A DNA stretch of 23,607 nucleotides from Verrucomicrobiota bacterium (GCA_023430825.1 JAEYYL010000392.1:1-23607), one strand, 5' to 3'. Positions 1 to 7,915 are shown, counted from the first letter of the stretch. Translations and numbers: made by a program. Notes: generated from the sequence alone by a model not told the origin.

Positions 1-57
1 GTCCGGCGGCAGCAGCATGGGGGTGTCGCGGTCGATGTTCTTGAAACGATACGCCAT
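1..57 (-). CDS. IS1182-like transposase, N-terminal fragment cut by window edge
   Basis: Only the first 19 codons are present, reading leftwards from an ATG at 57 and still open at base 1. The peptide begins MAYRFKNIDRDTPMLLPPD. This resembles the N-terminus of IS1182-type DDE transposases, which typically open with a short basic stretch followed by a D-x-x-x-P-x-LLPP motif. A purine-rich GGTGGCGGC precedes the ATG. The terminal inverted repeat of the element should lie just to the right, within about 58-150, but I cannot identify it. The call rests on a short recalled motif, so the family name is tentative. The rest of the gene lies outside the window. Confidence 0.55.
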   Translation of the reverse strand, partial: MAYRFKNIDRDTPMLLPPD

Positions 58-650
58 GCCGCCACCCGCTGCACCTCGCGTGCCGCGCTCACAGCGGAAC
101 TCGAAAAAGTCCGACAGACTCCTAACCCGCATCCATCACACCCATGATGAAGAAAACGATTAGGTCACAGAGCGCACAGAACGGAGTTCACCGAGGAGAA
201 TTCACCGATCCTATCTGGCCTCCCCTTCCAATCCGCCTCGTTTTCGCAACATACGCATCCAACACCTTGTGGCCTCCTGCTGCCTCTGTGTCACAGCTCA
301 GTGTCCTCTGTGAACCATGACTTGGTTGATTCGAGTGTGACGTATCCGGGCTAAATTTAACACGGAGGGCGCGGAGAGCGCAGAGAAGGAATGAAGCCGC
401 CGTCCACACCTTCCCAGGGACGTAGCACCCAAGGTGGAACCCGGCGTCCGCGTCGGGTCGATGGTCTTTCGCTCTGCAAACAGCCCGGCGAGGACATCGC
501 GCTCCGCCGCCCGCTGCATAAGTCGGCCAAGGACAACAGTTGAGTCGGCATGGGTCACTTCACAGTCATCGCTGCGCAGCTAATGAGCCCTGTGCGTCCG
601 GCTACTGCCGCGCGTCTCCCTCCTTTTTGAAATTGCGAACGGCCGTTCCG
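58..650. other. Gene-free accessory flank
   Basis: No reading frame here resembles a known protein. The stretch lies between the transposase start and the candidate RNA. It contains three blocks of CACAGAG-like repeat (161-200, 279-318, 361-390), a 20-bp near-palindrome at 439-458 and a perfect 10-bp palindrome AACGGCCGTT at 639-648. Short minus-strand frames at 298-558 are not supported by any recognisable motif. The look is that of an eroded insertion or repeat island next to a mobile element. Confidence 0.5.
161..390. repeat. Degenerate CACAGAG-type inverted repeat cluster (family A)
   Basis: Bases 163-195 contain a run of roughly 9-bp units close to CACAGAGCG and CACAGAACG. Bases 279-318, read on the other strand, give CACAGAGGACACTGAG and CACAGAGG, so the two blocks form an imperfect inverted pair around an unrelated 80-bp centre. 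A third block at 361-388 (CACGGAGGGCGCGGAGAGCG) repeats the motif in the left-block orientation. I see no protein in it. It resembles periodic intergenic repeats I recall from other environmental bacteria; that resemblance is recollection, not a search result. Confidence 0.55.
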
Positions 651-747
651 ACCCGATGGTGTTCCCATCTCCTCCGCTTAGCGGAGGATTGGGGTAACTA
701 AGAAAGCAATGCCCGCCGTATAGGGGTATACGGCGGGCTCTTTTTTT
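651..747 (+). ncRNA. Candidate structured RNA with three-way junction and terminator
   Basis: The plus strand folds on paper into a compact junction. ACCC (651-654) pairs with GGGT (692-695). GATGG (655-659) pairs with CCATC (665-669) around a TGTTC loop. TCCTCCGC (670-677) pairs with GCGGAGGA (681-688) around TTA. The helices abut with no spacer except three bases before the closing strand. A 15-base linker then leads to a strong terminator at 711-747. No plus-strand gene lies upstream to need that terminator, so an independent short RNA or an orphan leader is plausible. I could not match it to a known riboswitch or RNA family, and no clear promoter was found. Confidence 0.35.
711..747 (+). 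terminator. Intrinsic terminator, plus strand
   Basis: A perfect 12-bp stem, GCCCGCCGTATA (711-722) with TATACGGCGGGC (727-738), closes a GGGG loop. It is followed by TCTTTTTTT (739-747). On the minus strand it is followed by ATTGCTTTCTT, so it might also act weakly for the leftward add transcript that ends at 855. Confidence 0.85.
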
Positions 748-854
748 GCCCGTGGGGCCGTGGTGGAGGCCGCAGATCTCCGCATTCCGAAACCGAAACC
801 ATCCTGCGGCGACGCGCCGGACTACCTCCGCGCGAGTGCTCGCTGCCGGCAACG

Positions 855-1844
855 TTACGACACGAGCGTCGCAATCTCGGCTTTGCGTCGCGCCCTTTCC
901 CCTGCCGAAACATCCGCCACCGCCCAGCCGTTGCGCGCGACTTGCGCCAGCTCCGCCCGCGTGAACGCCAGCTCGCCCGCCAGCGCGGCGTATTCGTCGT
1001 TCACGGTGTTCGCGAAATTGAGCGGATCGTCGGTGCTCACCGTGCAACGCACGCCCGCCTCCATGAGTCGCCGGATCGGATGCTCGCGCATCGAGGGCAC
1101 CACCTGAAGGCGCACGTTGCTGATCGGACAAACGTCGAACGTCACCCCACGCTCCACCGCCAGTCGCACCACCGCCGGGTCCTCGATCGCGCGCACGCCG
1201 TGTTGCACGCGCGTGACCCCGAGTTGCTCGATCGCCTCGCGCACGCGGTGCGCGCCGTCGAATTCGCCCGCGTGACACTTCGTGACCTTGCCCGCCTCGC
1301 GCAACTTCGCCCACACGGCCGCCGTGCCCGGCTCCGTGCGCATCGTCTCGAAACCGTGCAGGTCGGTCCCCGCGAGCCCGTCCCACGTGTGAAGCTCGTC
1401 GATCGTCCGGCGCAGATCGCCGACGATGTCGCTGCGCAGCATCCCCGCGAAAATCCGCACCTCCAGCCCCGCCGGCACCGCGGCACGGATCGCCGCCACG
1501 ATCTCGCGGCCGGGCACATGAATGAACTTCGTCACCGGCAGATGAAAACTCGTCTCTACGTAACACACGTTTTGCGCGACGTGCTTCGCAAAGATCGCCT
1601 TCGCCGCCTCGTGATAACGCTCCGCGCTCGTGAACCACGGCAGCGCATGCGCCAGCAAAATCCCCTCGAAATCCGGGAAGGTTGCGTAGCGATGATCGGG
1701 CCGCCGGAACTCCGGATCGGCCGGATACTCGTCGGGCTTCCACGCCGTCAACAACTCGTAAGGCAGCGCGCCTTCGAGATGCAGATGCGTCTCCGTCTTC
1801 GGTAGCTCCTGGATGAAATCGCTCAGCGGCAACTCGGCGCTCAT
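855..1844 (-). CDS. add: Adenosine deaminase family protein
   Basis: Predicted soluble zinc-dependent deaminase of 329 residues, the usual length for the family, acting on adenosine or a related 6-amino purine nucleoside. Visible motifs are the HxH metal site in THLHLEGAL (H20, H22), HAGE at 191-194, the QHG histidine (H215) and STDDP with the metal/catalytic aspartate near 272. The start at 1844 is chosen because the protein then begins MSAELPLSDF and its ATG overlaps the upstream peptidase stop as ATGA, implying translational coupling. A longer frame to 1973 would overlap that gene. Related Add-like enzymes deaminate aminodeoxyfutalosine in some menaquinone pathways, so the exact substrate is open. 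It is the last gene of the minus-strand block. Confidence 0.88.
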   Translation of the reverse strand: MSAELPLSDFIQELPKTETHLHLEGALPYELLTAWKPDEYPADPEFRRPDHRYATFPDFEGILLAHALPWFTSAERYHEAAKAIFAKHVAQNVCYVETSFHLPVTKFIHVPGREIVAAIRAAVPAGLEVRIFAGMLRSDIVGDLRRTIDELHTWDGLAGTDLHGFETMRTEPGTAAVWAKLREAGKVTKCHAGEFDGAHRVREAIEQLGVTRVQHGVRAIEDPAVVRLAVERGVTFDVCPISNVRLQVVPSMREHPIRRLMEAGVRCTVSTDDPLNFANTVNDEYAALAGELAFTRAELAQVARNGWAVADVSAGERARRKAEIATLVS

Positions 1845-2965
1845 TTTTGTTTCCCGAGCAGATACTCGGGATTCAGCTTGTGCAGCGCCTTCGGCACGAA
1901 AAGCCCGTCCTTGCGGATCAGCTTTCCGTCGAACCGGATTTCGCCACCGCCGTGCTCCGGCCGCTGGATGCACACCATGTCCCAGTGCACTTGCGACCGG
2001 TTGCCGTTGCCCACGCCTTCATAGGCCTGGCCCGGCGTGAAATGAAACGACCCCGCGATCTTCTCGTCGAACAGGATGTCGCGCATCGGCTCGAGGATGT
2101 GCGGATTGAAACCGAGCGCGAATTCGCCGATGTAGCGCGCGCCGTCGTCGCTGTCCAAAATCTCGTTCAACCGCTTCGTGTTCGACGACGTCGCTTCGAC
2201 GATCTTTCCGTGCCGGAACACCAGCCGGATGTGATCGAACGACGTGCCGAGATACACCGTCGGCGCGTTGTATTGCACCACGCCCTCGACCGAATCGCGC
2301 ACCGGACAAGAGAACACCTCGCCGTCGGGAATATTGCGCAACCCGCCGCACGGCTGCGCGCCGATGCCCTTGATCGAGAATTGCAGGTCCGTCCCCGGCC
2401 CGGTGATGTGCACGTGATCCGTGCGCTCCATCAAGGCTTGCAGCGCCTTCATCCCGGGCACCATGCGCCCGTAATCGAGCGTGCAGACCTTGAAATAAAA
2501 ATCCTCGAACGCCTCCGTGCTCATCCCCGCCTGCTGCGCCATCGCCGACGTCGGCCAGCGTAACACCACCCACTTCGTCCGGCCCACGCGATAGTCGAGC
2601 ACGGGCTTCATCAGCCGCGACACGAGCTGCACCTTGTCCGCTGGCACGTCCGACGACTCGAAAATGTTATCCGAACCGCGCAGCGCGATGTAAGCATCGA
2701 CCTTCTGCATCCGCGCGAGCTCGACGTGCGCGTGCGGCGCGTATTGCGCCTCCTCGGCGCCGAGCGTGAGTTCGCGCGTGACGCGCGCGCGATGCAATTG
2801 CACCAGCGGATGCGCACCGCGTGCGCGGGTCGCGCGGATCAGCGCGATCACGATCGCATCCGGCACGTCGAACGCATCGATCAGCACGCGCTCGCCTTTT
2901 TTCAGCGCGGTGGAAAACCCGGTGAGCCCCTCGGCCAGTTGGTTGAAACGCGGATCGATCAGCAT
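1841..2965 (-). CDS. M29 family aminopeptidase
   Basis: 374 residues, matching the AmpS/AmpT-type M29 metallo-aminopeptidases, which remove N-terminal residues from peptides in the cytoplasm using two metal ions. The C-terminal half carries the expected signature residues: E216 in DGEVF, E281 in GEFALGFNPH, H308 in GSFHFTPG, and the H-x-D motif HWDM at 327-330. The start MLIDPRFNQLAEG at 2965 is typical; an in-frame extension to 4768 is only a shadow of the neighbouring gene. Its TGA overlaps the ATG of the deaminase downstream. Upstream it is separated from the hydrolase gene by an 80-bp spacer largely occupied by an imperfect inverted repeat. Family is confident, physiological peptide substrate unknown. 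Confidence 0.87.
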   Translation of the reverse strand: MLIDPRFNQLAEGLTGFSTALKKGERVLIDAFDVPDAIVIALIRATRARGAHPLVQLHRARVTRELTLGAEEAQYAPHAHVELARMQKVDAYIALRGSDNIFESSDVPADKVQLVSRLMKPVLDYRVGRTKWVVLRWPTSAMAQQAGMSTEAFEDFYFKVCTLDYGRMVPGMKALQALMERTDHVHITGPGTDLQFSIKGIGAQPCGGLRNIPDGEVFSCPVRDSVEGVVQYNAPTVYLGTSFDHIRLVFRHGKIVEATSSNTKRLNEILDSDDGARYIGEFALGFNPHILEPMRDILFDEKIAGSFHFTPGQAYEGVGNGNRSQVHWDMVCIQRPEHGGGEIRFDGKLIRKDGLFVPKALHKLNPEYLLGKQK

Positions 2966-2978
2966 CGCGGAAACTAAC

Positions 2979-3045
2979 GAGGGAGCGCGGTTTCGCCGCA
3001 AGGGCGAATTGAAACCCACCCCCGCGTGACCCGCGCTCTCCCCCC
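2979..3045. repeat. Imperfect inverted repeat filling a spacer
   Basis: GAGGGAGCGCGGTTTCGCC (2979-2997) is mirrored by GGCGAATTGAAACC (3003-3016) and CCGCGCTCTCCCC (3031-3043), with an insertion of about 14 bases between the two right-hand pieces. It occupies most of the gap between the hydrolase stop (3046) and the M29 start (2965). No U-tract follows on either strand, so it is not a typical terminator; it could be an mRNA-processing or stability hairpin. Confidence 0.45.
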
Positions 3046-5034
3046 TCACTCCACGGTCGCCGCACCGCGCGAGGGCGGCGGCACGGGCGACGGCGGCGCA
3101 TCGAAATCGTAGGGTTTCCACTCCGCCAACCGGTCGATCGCCACCGACCGCCGGACGTAGCGGTGCCAGACAAAACCGAGATCGAAAATCAGCGCCGACA
3201 GCCACCACAGATACAGGAAGCCACCGGTCGCCAGCACGACCGGCCACACCGGTTGTTGCGGCCGGTAAAGCGGCACCGCACTCGCCGGCACGTCCGGCGG
3301 AATCGGCGCAGGAAACAGCATCTGCCAGCCGACGATCACCGCCACGCCGAGCGCCCCGCAGAAGATCAACGGTCGCATCCCGCGCCAAAACCACCGCTGC
3401 CGCCGATCGTCGTTTCGCTTTCGCACCTTGCGGGCACCGGCGAGCCCCACCAGCGCCACAACCAGCGCCACCAGGCAAACGCCGACCGTCGGCCCGAGCG
3501 TCGGATGGTTGGGCGCCAGCGCACGGAGCCACGCGAGATCGAAAAACTGTCCGATGGCGTGACGCGAGTCCGCCGTCACCACGGTGGCGTAAAGTCCCGC
3601 GCCGGCCAGAAACGACGCAAAGCCCAGCAACTTCCATCCGCCGCCGGCCGCGAGTCGTGGCAGCCGCGCGAAGAGCGTGGTGCCGACGATCAGCATCGTC
3701 ACGCCAAACACATTTCGCAGCAGCTCCAGCCCCGAAACCGCCGTCAACGTGCGCACGCCTTGCGCCACCAGCATCGATTCCTCGATCGGCCCCGGCTGCG
3801 GAAACAGGAATTGCGTCACCGCCTTGTAGAGCACGTAGCTCGCCACACTCACGAGCGCCAGGCTGACCCCATACGGCAGCAGCGGGCTGAAAATCGCGAC
3901 CTCTGGTTTGGAGTGGGGTTTGCTGCCGCCGCCCGGCACGCGATTCACGACTTCGGTGACGAAATGTTCGAACACGTCGCTGTCGTCCCAATAGTCGTTG
4001 TGCGCCTTGCCCGGCAGCGGATAACGCGCGAACCCGATGTCGTTCTCGGGCGTGAAGGCGAAGGCCTGCACGTCCTTCCACGCCAGCCAGGCGCGCGCCG
4101 TCTCGAGCTTGAAGCCCACCGGATCGCCGTAGTCGTAGTAGTTGCGCCACTGGATTCTTTCCCGCTCGAACAACCGGTTGGCGCGCTTCGGCTCCAGCTC
4201 CCGCCACAACCGCGGCCAGAGCAGCAGGTGTTTGTCGATCGGCGAGCCGATGGTCATGTATCCACGAACCTGTGACAACCACGCCGGCGCCGCCGCGGCC
4301 GCCCGCCCGTCCGGGCCCAGCCCCGACATCGCCTGCAGCAGCCCGAGAAAACTCACCACCGTGCCTTCGCTGTGCGCGACCACGTGCACCCGCGCCTGCG
4401 GGTGCTGCTGGTGAATCGACGCCATCGCCTCGAAAAAACGACCCACGATTTCCGAGCGATAATTGCCGAATTCCGCCACGAGTTGCACGTCGCCGAGGTA
4501 GTCGTCCAACACCTGACGGAGATCGAGTTTGAAGAGCCCGGCCTTGTCCGCGAGGAAAGTGAGGTTCTCCAGCACGTCGACCGTGTCGACGATCTCGTCG
4601 AGCACCTCGGCCGCGAGGTTGAAGTCCGGCGGCACGATCTCGCCGGGATTCTTTTTCGCCGCGCGCAGGCAGTGCGCCCGCGCCCGCGCGATCACCGTCC
4701 GCGCCCACGCCTTCGTTTCCTCCAGCGTCCGCCGCTCGTCGACCGCGCGCTGCGGGATGTCCGCCCAATACACCTCGGAAAAACCCACCCCCGCGAGCGC
4801 CGCCGGCCCCAGATTCGCCGAGTCGTCCACCAGCCGCACCGCCGCCATACTTTGCACGTCGCTGTGAAAATACCCCAGCGGCTGCGGCGCCACCGGCAGT
4901 TCCAGGGCGTTCGCGGAAAGCGAGTCGGACATCGCCAGTCGCACGGCAACCGAACGCACGGTGGCCGAACGCTGCTGCGAGCCAATGCCATGAATCGCGA
5001 CGACGACGTCGGTGAAGGGGGAGGCGGCAGTCAT
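3046..5034 (-). CDS. Predicted alpha/beta-hydrolase with C-terminal membrane domain
   Basis: 662 residues. Residues 1-370 look like an esterase/lipase fold: oxyanion-type HGIG at 15-18, a nucleophile elbow AHSEG with S222 (first glycine replaced by Ala), a candidate acid D304 in YGDPVG and a candidate base H345 in AHNDYW. From about 387 on there are six hydrophobic segments (about 387-410, 436-457, 468-487, 514-533, 554-574, 597-625), with a short Pro-rich tail. No signal peptide is visible, so the hydrolase part is probably cytoplasmic and membrane-tethered. The ATG at 5034 is chosen because GAGGA lies seven bases upstream; the frame extends to 5127 without support. Substrate unknown; a lipid or ester is a guess from the membrane tether only. 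Confidence 0.75.
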   Translation of the reverse strand: MTAASPFTDVVVAIHGIGSQQRSATVRSVAVRLAMSDSLSANALELPVAPQPLGYFHSDVQSMAAVRLVDDSANLGPAALAGVGFSEVYWADIPQRAVDERRTLEETKAWARTVIARARAHCLRAAKKNPGEIVPPDFNLAAEVLDEIVDTVDVLENLTFLADKAGLFKLDLRQVLDDYLGDVQLVAEFGNYRSEIVGRFFEAMASIHQQHPQARVHVVAHSEGTVVSFLGLLQAMSGLGPDGRAAAAAPAWLSQVRGYMTIGSPIDKHLLLWPRLWRELEPKRANRLFERERIQWRNYYDYGDPVGFKLETARAWLAWKDVQAFAFTPENDIGFARYPLPGKAHNDYWDDSDVFEHFVTEVVNRVPGGGSKPHSKPEVAIFSPLLPYGVSLALVSVASYVLYKAVTQFLFPQPGPIEESMLVAQGVRTLTAVSGLELLRNVFGVTMLIVGTTLFARLPRLAAGGGWKLLGFASFLAGAGLYATVVTADSRHAIGQFFDLAWLRALAPNHPTLGPTVGVCLVALVVALVGLAGARKVRKRNDDRRQRWFWRGMRPLIFCGALGVAVIVGWQMLFPAPIPPDVPASAVPLYRPQQPVWPVVLATGGFLYLWWLSALIFDLGFVWHRYVRRSVAIDRLAEWKPYDFDAPPSPVPPPSRGAATVE

Positions 5035-5041
5035 GAGTGTT

Positions 5042-5046
5042 TCCTC
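5042..5046 (-). promoter_or_regulatory. Shine-Dalgarno deciding the hydrolase start
   Basis: Minus-strand GAGGA, seven bases upstream of the ATG at 5034. It supports this start over the in-frame codon at 5127. Confidence 0.6.
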
Positions 5047-5164
5047 GATTGGGGGGTGGAAAGCATGCCGCCCGGCGTCCTTACGCGGCGGCGCCTCGGA
5101 CGTGCTCCTTCCGCCGCACCGAATCAATCTGAAAACTGCCAGTCTCCGGCGTTAGTAGATAGTG

Positions 5165-5824
5165 TCAGCCGATCGCCGACGCCGCCGCGTGCAACGCGAC
5201 CACGAAACGTTTCAACTTTTCGAGGTCCTTCACGCCCGGCGCCGCCTCGACGCCACTGTTCACGTCGACGAACTTCGCTCCCGTGGCGCGCAGCGCCTCG
5301 CCGATGTTCTCCGGGTTCAAACCGCCTGCGAGAATCCAGAAGTTGTGCGAGTGCGCCGCCTGGTGACGTGCGAACTTCGCCCAGTCGCCCGTCTTGCCCG
5401 AACCGCCGAAACCTTCCGCGTGAAACGTATCGAGCAGCACGAACTTCGCGACCGCCAGCGTCGCCGGCGTCACGTCGTCCGCCGGCGGGAGTTTCGGCGC
5501 GAGCCAGAGACGCTTCTCGCCGACCAGCTGCGACCAGCTCGAAAGCTGCGCGTCCGTCGTCTCCCGGCGAAAATGAATCTGAAAATAATCGAAACCCGCA
5601 TCGCGCAAGGCAGCGAGCTCGTCGAGTGTCGGTTCAACCGAGACCGCGACCTTGCGCCGCTCCGGCAGCCGCGGCGCCATCGCGCGATACTGGGTGAGCG
5701 TGAGGTGCCGCGGGGACTTCGGATGAAAGATGAACCCGAGATAGTCGGCGCCGCACTTGTCCGCCCACTCCGCGTCGACCAGCGAAGTCAGCCCGCAGAC
5801 TTTTAAACGAATACCGTCGATCAT
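5165..5824 (-). CDS. trpF: Phosphoribosylanthranilate isomerase
   Basis: 219-residue TIM-barrel enzyme of tryptophan biosynthesis, converting phosphoribosylanthranilate to the 1-carboxyphenylamino-deoxyribulose phosphate. The N-terminal LKVCGLTS holds the catalytic Cys (C10); the second catalytic residue is probably D132 in LLDT. Phosphate-binding loops GGSGKTGDW (140-148), LAGGLNPENI (165-174) and VDVNSGVE (186-193) are intact. One oddity is IHF at 83-85, where most TrpF proteins have LHG. The ATG at 5824 is preferred since the family begins with a short strand right before KVCG; the 13 upstream codons to 5863 are encoded by a repeat. No other trp gene is nearby. Confidence 0.92.
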   Translation of the reverse strand: MIDGIRLKVCGLTSLVDAEWADKCGADYLGFIFHPKSPRHLTLTQYRAMAPRLPERRKVAVSVEPTLDELAALRDAGFDYFQIHFRRETTDAQLSSWSQLVGEKRLWLAPKLPPADDVTPATLAVAKFVLLDTFHAEGFGGSGKTGDWAKFARHQAAHSHNFWILAGGLNPENIGEALRATGAKFVDVNSGVEAAPGVKDLEKLKRFVVALHAAASAIG

Positions 5825-5832
5825 TTTGGTTT

Positions 5833-5890
5833 CCCGCCAATCACGCGAATGCTCGCGAATCAATTCGTGTCAATTCGCGTGATTCGCGGG
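5833..5890. repeat. Spacer-filling inverted repeat of GCGAAT units (family B, copy 1)
   Basis: Arms 5833-5860 and 5863-5890 are inverted copies that agree at 23 of 28 positions around a two-base loop. Each is built from 9-10 bp units close to ACGCGAATN. The element occupies almost the whole 66-bp gap between the aminotransferase stop (5891) and the trpF start (5824). On the mRNA its distal arm includes the GGCGGG that would serve as ribosome-binding site for trpF, so folding could restrict trpF translation. Confidence 0.8.
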
Positions 5891-6985
5891 CTAAAATGAA
5901 TTGATCGTATTCACCACGTGCTCCACCTGCGCATCGGTCAGTTCCGGAAAAATCGGCAGGCTCACGCAGGTCCGCGCCGCCTGCTCCGCCACCGGCAGCG
6001 AACCCTCGATCTGACCAAGCCCCGCGTAGCATTTCTGCAAATGCAGCGGCACCGGATAAATCAGGTCCGTCCCGACCTCGTGCTTGGTCAGATGCTCGCG
6101 CAACGCATCGCGCCGCGGATGCCGGATCGTGAACTGGTGAAACACCGACTTCCCGTGCGCCGGCTGTTCCGGCAGCCGCACGTCGGCCAGTTTGATTCCG
6201 TCCAGATACCGCGCGGCGATTTCCTGCCGCCGCGCCGTCCACGTCGCGAGATGCGGGAGCTTCACGTTGAGCAGCGCGCCCTGGAAACCGTCCATCCGGA
6301 AATTCCCGCCGACGATGTCGTGATAATAGCGCCGGTCCGACCCGTGCACCCGAATATGCCGGGCTCGCGTGTGCACCTCCTCGCTCCGCGACACGAACGC
6401 TCCGCCCTCCCCGCAACCGCCGAGATTCTTCGTCGGATAAAAGCTGAACGTTCCCGCATCGCCGATGATGCCCACGGGCGTCTCACGATACTTCGCACCG
6501 ATCGCCTGCGCGCAGTCCTCGATCACGAACAGCCCGTGCTTCTTCGCGATCGCCATGATCTCATCCATTCGCGCCGGCTGGCCAAACAGGTGCACGACGA
6601 TGATGCCCTTCGTGCGCGGCGTGATCGCCGCCTCGATCTTCGCCGGATCGAGGTTGAACGTCCCTTCCTCGATATCCACGAACCGTGGCGTCGCGCCGAC
6701 GTAGCTCACGCCCCACACCGTCGAGATGAACGTGAACGGCGGCGCGATCACTTCGTCGCCCGGTCCGAAGCCGGCGATCATGCACGCCACGTGCAGCGGC
6801 GAGGTGCCGCTGTTCATCCCGAGCGCGCGAGGATAACCCAGCGTGGTCGCAAACGCCTTTTCGAAATCGTCCACGTCCTTCCCGAGACAAAAACGCGTCG
6901 CGTCGTAAGTCGCCGCCAGCGCCGCGAGCGCGGGTTCACGCAGGGCTTTGTGCTGCAGGGACAGGTCGAGAAACGGAACTTTCAT
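5891..6985 (-). CDS. DegT/DnrJ/EryC1/StrS family aminotransferase
   Basis: 364-residue PLP enzyme of the sugar aminotransferase family, which normally transfers an amino group from glutamate to a keto-sugar nucleotide for surface glycans. Seen directly: N-terminal VPFLDL, NSGTSPLH (58-65) of the cofactor phosphate site, IEDCAQAIGA with D157, and SFYPTKNLGG with the Schiff-base lysine K186. The start at 6985 gives the usual MKVPFLDL beginning; 15 further in-frame codons upstream lie in repeat DNA. It sits between hemD and trpF with 66-67 bp spacers carrying the same repeat family on both sides. No glycan genes are adjacent, so its substrate cannot be deduced. Confidence 0.88.
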   Translation of the reverse strand: MKVPFLDLSLQHKALREPALAALAATYDATRFCLGKDVDDFEKAFATTLGYPRALGMNSGTSPLHVACMIAGFGPGDEVIAPPFTFISTVWGVSYVGATPRFVDIEEGTFNLDPAKIEAAITPRTKGIIVVHLFGQPARMDEIMAIAKKHGLFVIEDCAQAIGAKYRETPVGIIGDAGTFSFYPTKNLGGCGEGGAFVSRSEEVHTRARHIRVHGSDRRYYHDIVGGNFRMDGFQGALLNVKLPHLATWTARRQEIAARYLDGIKLADVRLPEQPAHGKSVFHQFTIRHPRRDALREHLTKHEVGTDLIYPVPLHLQKCYAGLGQIEGSLPVAEQAARTCVSLPIFPELTDAQVEHVVNTINSF

Positions 6986-6991
6986 GGAGGT

Positions 6992-7055
6992 CCCGCCAAT
7001 CACGCGAATTTCCGCGAAAAATCCAAACAATCATTCGCGACCGCTGGCCCGATCA
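6992..7055. repeat. GCGAAT-type inverted repeat (family B, copy 2)
   Basis: CCCGCCAATCACGCGAAT at 6992-7009 is identical to 5833-5850. A degraded right arm (TCATTCGCG at 7031-7039, then GATCAGCGGG at 7051-7060) reaches into the hemD stop codon. Like copy 1 it sits directly upstream of a start codon (the aminotransferase ATG at 6985) and is oriented the same way. Confidence 0.7.
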
Positions 7056-7847
7056 GCGGGCGGCGAGTTTTTTCACCAACGCCTCCACCAACGCATCCAG
7101 GCTCGGCTCCTTCGCCGCGAAATCCACGGGCATGCCGACTTTCTTCATCGTCTCACTCGTCTGCTGCCCGATGCTCCCCGCGAGCGGTCGCTTCGCGTCC
7201 TTCGCGAGCTTCAACGCCGCGGCCTGGTCGACGAACGACTGCGCCGCCGACGAGCTCGCGAACAAAATCGCGTCCGCCCCCTTCGCGCGAAAATCCGCCG
7301 CCGCAGGATTGTCCGTGAGGTCGGTCTTCTCCGTCTGGTAAACCTGCAACTGGTCCACGATCGCGCGCGCGTCCTCGAGCTTCGTGATCAACGTATCGCG
7401 ATTCAAGTTTCCGGTGATGACCACCACCTTCGCGTTGTCCAGGCTGCCCGTCGCGATCAACTCGTCCGCGAGCGCCTCGGCCGTAGCGATCTTCGGCATG
7501 CACTCGACCTTGAGGTGCAGCTCGCGCACCGCCTTCGCCGTGCCTTCGCCGACACATGCGATCCGCAGCAAACCGAGCGAGCGGATGTCGTCGAAGACGC
7601 GTCGGAACTCCTCGAAGAAATACCGCACGCCGTTCGCGCTCGTGAACACGATCCAGTCGTAGCCGCCGAGTTCGAGCAGCACGTCCGCGAGCGCCTGTTT
7701 CGATACGCTTTTGCTCACGCGGATCAACGGCAGCTCGACCACCTCGGCGCCGAGCCCAGTCAGTTTACCGGCCAGTTCCGACGCCTGTTCGCGGGCCCGC
7801 GTGATCGCGACGCGCCGGCCGGAGAGAGGAAGAGTTGAATCTGCCAT
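7053..7847 (-). CDS. hemD: Uroporphyrinogen-III synthase
   Basis: 264 residues. The enzyme closes and inverts ring D of hydroxymethylbilane to give uroporphyrinogen III, the branch point to haem, sirohaem and cobalamin. The family is poorly conserved, but the expected landmarks are present: RRVAITRAREQASEL (11-25), FTSANGVRYFF (68-78), CVGEGTA (98-104), VYQTE (169-173) and FASSSAAQSF (196-205). The start MADSTLPLS at 7847 is chosen over a long upstream extension to 8171, which overlaps hemC. Only 68 bases separate it from the hemC stop, and the hemC-hemD order is the common arrangement, supporting the call. Confidence 0.93.
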   Translation of the reverse strand: MADSTLPLSGRRVAITRAREQASELAGKLTGLGAEVVELPLIRVSKSVSKQALADVLLELGGYDWIVFTSANGVRYFFEEFRRVFDDIRSLGLLRIACVGEGTAKAVRELHLKVECMPKIATAEALADELIATGSLDNAKVVVITGNLNRDTLITKLEDARAIVDQLQVYQTEKTDLTDNPAAADFRAKGADAILFASSSAAQSFVDQAAALKLAKDAKRPLAGSIGQQTSETMKKVGMPVDFAAKEPSLDALVEALVKKLAAR

Positions 7848-7915
7848 AAAGAGAACGTAGCGGCAGGCGTCCCGACCGCCACCGCCGAGTGAAGAGGCGA
7901 ACGCGACGAACGCAG

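Noticed and set aside
298..558. Minus-strand frame of 86 codons, possibly a gene remnant
   Set aside because: No motif recognised, composition ordinary, and it runs through a CACAGAG repeat block.
645..700. Fluoride-riboswitch resemblance (GATGGTGTTCCC stretch)
   Set aside because: The essential outer pairing and the CTGATGA-like 3' element are missing, and no downstream transporter gene lies on the plus strand.
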